Of a DNA stretch of 64,000 nt, positions 63,614 through 64,000 are shown one piece after another. The DNA comes from Alistipes provencensis (GTDB lineage: Bacteria > Bacteroidota > Bacteroidia > Bacteroidales > Rikenellaceae): positions 2,880,302 to 2,944,301 of the forward strand of contig NZ_LT559262.1 of the NCBI RefSeq assembly GCF_900083545.1. The letters are read 5' to 3'. Under the pieces are notes generated by a model, which was not told where the DNA came from, searched no databases, and saw nothing but the letters and a program-made list of their open reading frames with translations. The number at the start of each line of letters is the position of its first letter. The stretch's first letter is position 1. Made by a program: the position numbers and the translations under genes.

Positions 63614-64000
63614 TTAAAAAATAGTGTTAGATGATGATATACAGAGTTTTTCGACATAACGCAACAGTTTGATTACCGATGTAGTCACGGAGGTCGATTT
63701 TCTGTTAATATTACCCAAAAGTCGGTCTCTGTTGGGGTTGTTTATGACCCATTGGAGCTTTGTCTTGATCTCTTCGATATCAGCCGGAATGTCAACGACT
63801 TCTTGTGGTAAAGGATGAAATACTTCATTGGCTCCTACGTTTGCAGAAATAAGTATGTTGCATCGACAAGATAAGGCCTCTATTACCGCTAACCCGAAAG
63901 GTTCAGACTCTGAGACCTGAATGAAAAGACAAGCCTGCTGATACATTTCCATCAGCGTTTTGTGTGGAATTAATCCGTAACAGTTAACAAACGGGAATTC
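63614..64000 (-). CDS. Glycosyltransferase family 4, C-terminal part
   Basis: The frame is open through the right edge, so the N-terminal half is outside the window. The visible 128 residues hold the GT4 donor-binding motif: VNCYGLIPHKTLMEMYQQA then SESEPFGLAVIEALSCRCNI, with both Glu of the EX7E motif present. It is the most upstream gene of the polysaccharide operon seen here. Its tail would overlap the acetyltransferase only if the latter used its longer start. Confidence 0.88.
   Translation of the reverse strand, partial: EFPFVNCYGLIPHKTLMEMYQQACLFIQVSESEPFGLAVIEALSCRCNILISANVGANEVFHPLPQEVVDIPADIEEIKTKLQWVINNPNRDRLLGNINRKSTSVTTSVIKLLRYVEKLCISSSNTIF

Overview
The window looks like a chromosomal segment of a gut Bacteroidales bacterium, most likely Alistipes or a close Rikenellaceae relative (an inference). 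It is GC-rich, its promoters have the Bacteroidetes TAnnTTTG -7 element, ribosome binding sites are A-rich rather than Shine-Dalgarno, and it carries SusC/SusD, FecR, DUF4832, LruC and GH97 proteins. From about 56.3 kb to the right edge it turns AT-rich, which suggests an acquired surface-polysaccharide locus.

Layout. 0-1.5 kb: 3' end of a LruC-domain surface protein. 1.6-7.9 kb: tripartite RND efflux operon (adaptor, pump, outer-membrane factor, TetR), divergent from an AraC regulator at 8.1 kb. 9.0-11.9 kb: class I aldolase, D-lactate dehydrogenase and phosphoglycerate mutase. 12.0-16.6 kb: redox cluster with a decayed carboxymuconolactone decarboxylase, an aldo/keto reductase, a flavodoxin-like reductase, a NapH/NapG-like ferredoxin membrane protein and a Tat-exported aldo/keto reductase with Fe-S clusters. 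16.7-18.7 kb: MATE transporter and Crp/Fnr regulator. 18.7-24.4 kb: a second RND operon. 24.7-25.8 kb: metallo-beta-lactamase-fold hydrolase.

25.8-35.5 kb is a complete but rewired Kdp potassium system on the minus strand. A sigma-54 response regulator comes first, then a terminator and a candidate sigma-54 promoter. Three tiny membrane peptides follow (39, 31 and 26 aa, the last being KdpF), then kdpA, kdpB, kdpC, an outer-membrane beta-barrel-like protein, a kinase-less KdpD and a separate HAMP/PAS histidine kinase.

35.7-53.4 kb holds carbohydrate genes on the minus strand: GH97, GH3, an ECF sigma factor with no adjacent anti-sigma factor, a GH95 alpha-fucosidase collapsed by a large internal deletion, two DUF4832 proteins, two SusE-type lipoproteins, SusD, SusC and a FecR anti-sigma factor. 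The ECF sigma gene divergent from fecR is cut short at about 53.73 kb, next to the polysaccharide locus. The locus (54.2-64 kb) has gmd and fcl for GDP-L-fucose, five glycosyltransferases including a WecG/TagA type, two hexapeptide acetyltransferases, an O-acyltransferase and an EpsG-like polymerase. Two genes in it contain G9 tracts that could drive phase variation.

The least-described items are the two extra small membrane ORFs at the head of kdp, the sigma-54/short-KdpD wiring, the three gene wrecks (CMD, GH95, ECF sigma), a 13-bp perfect inverted repeat inside a coding linker, and the C9/G9 tracts.
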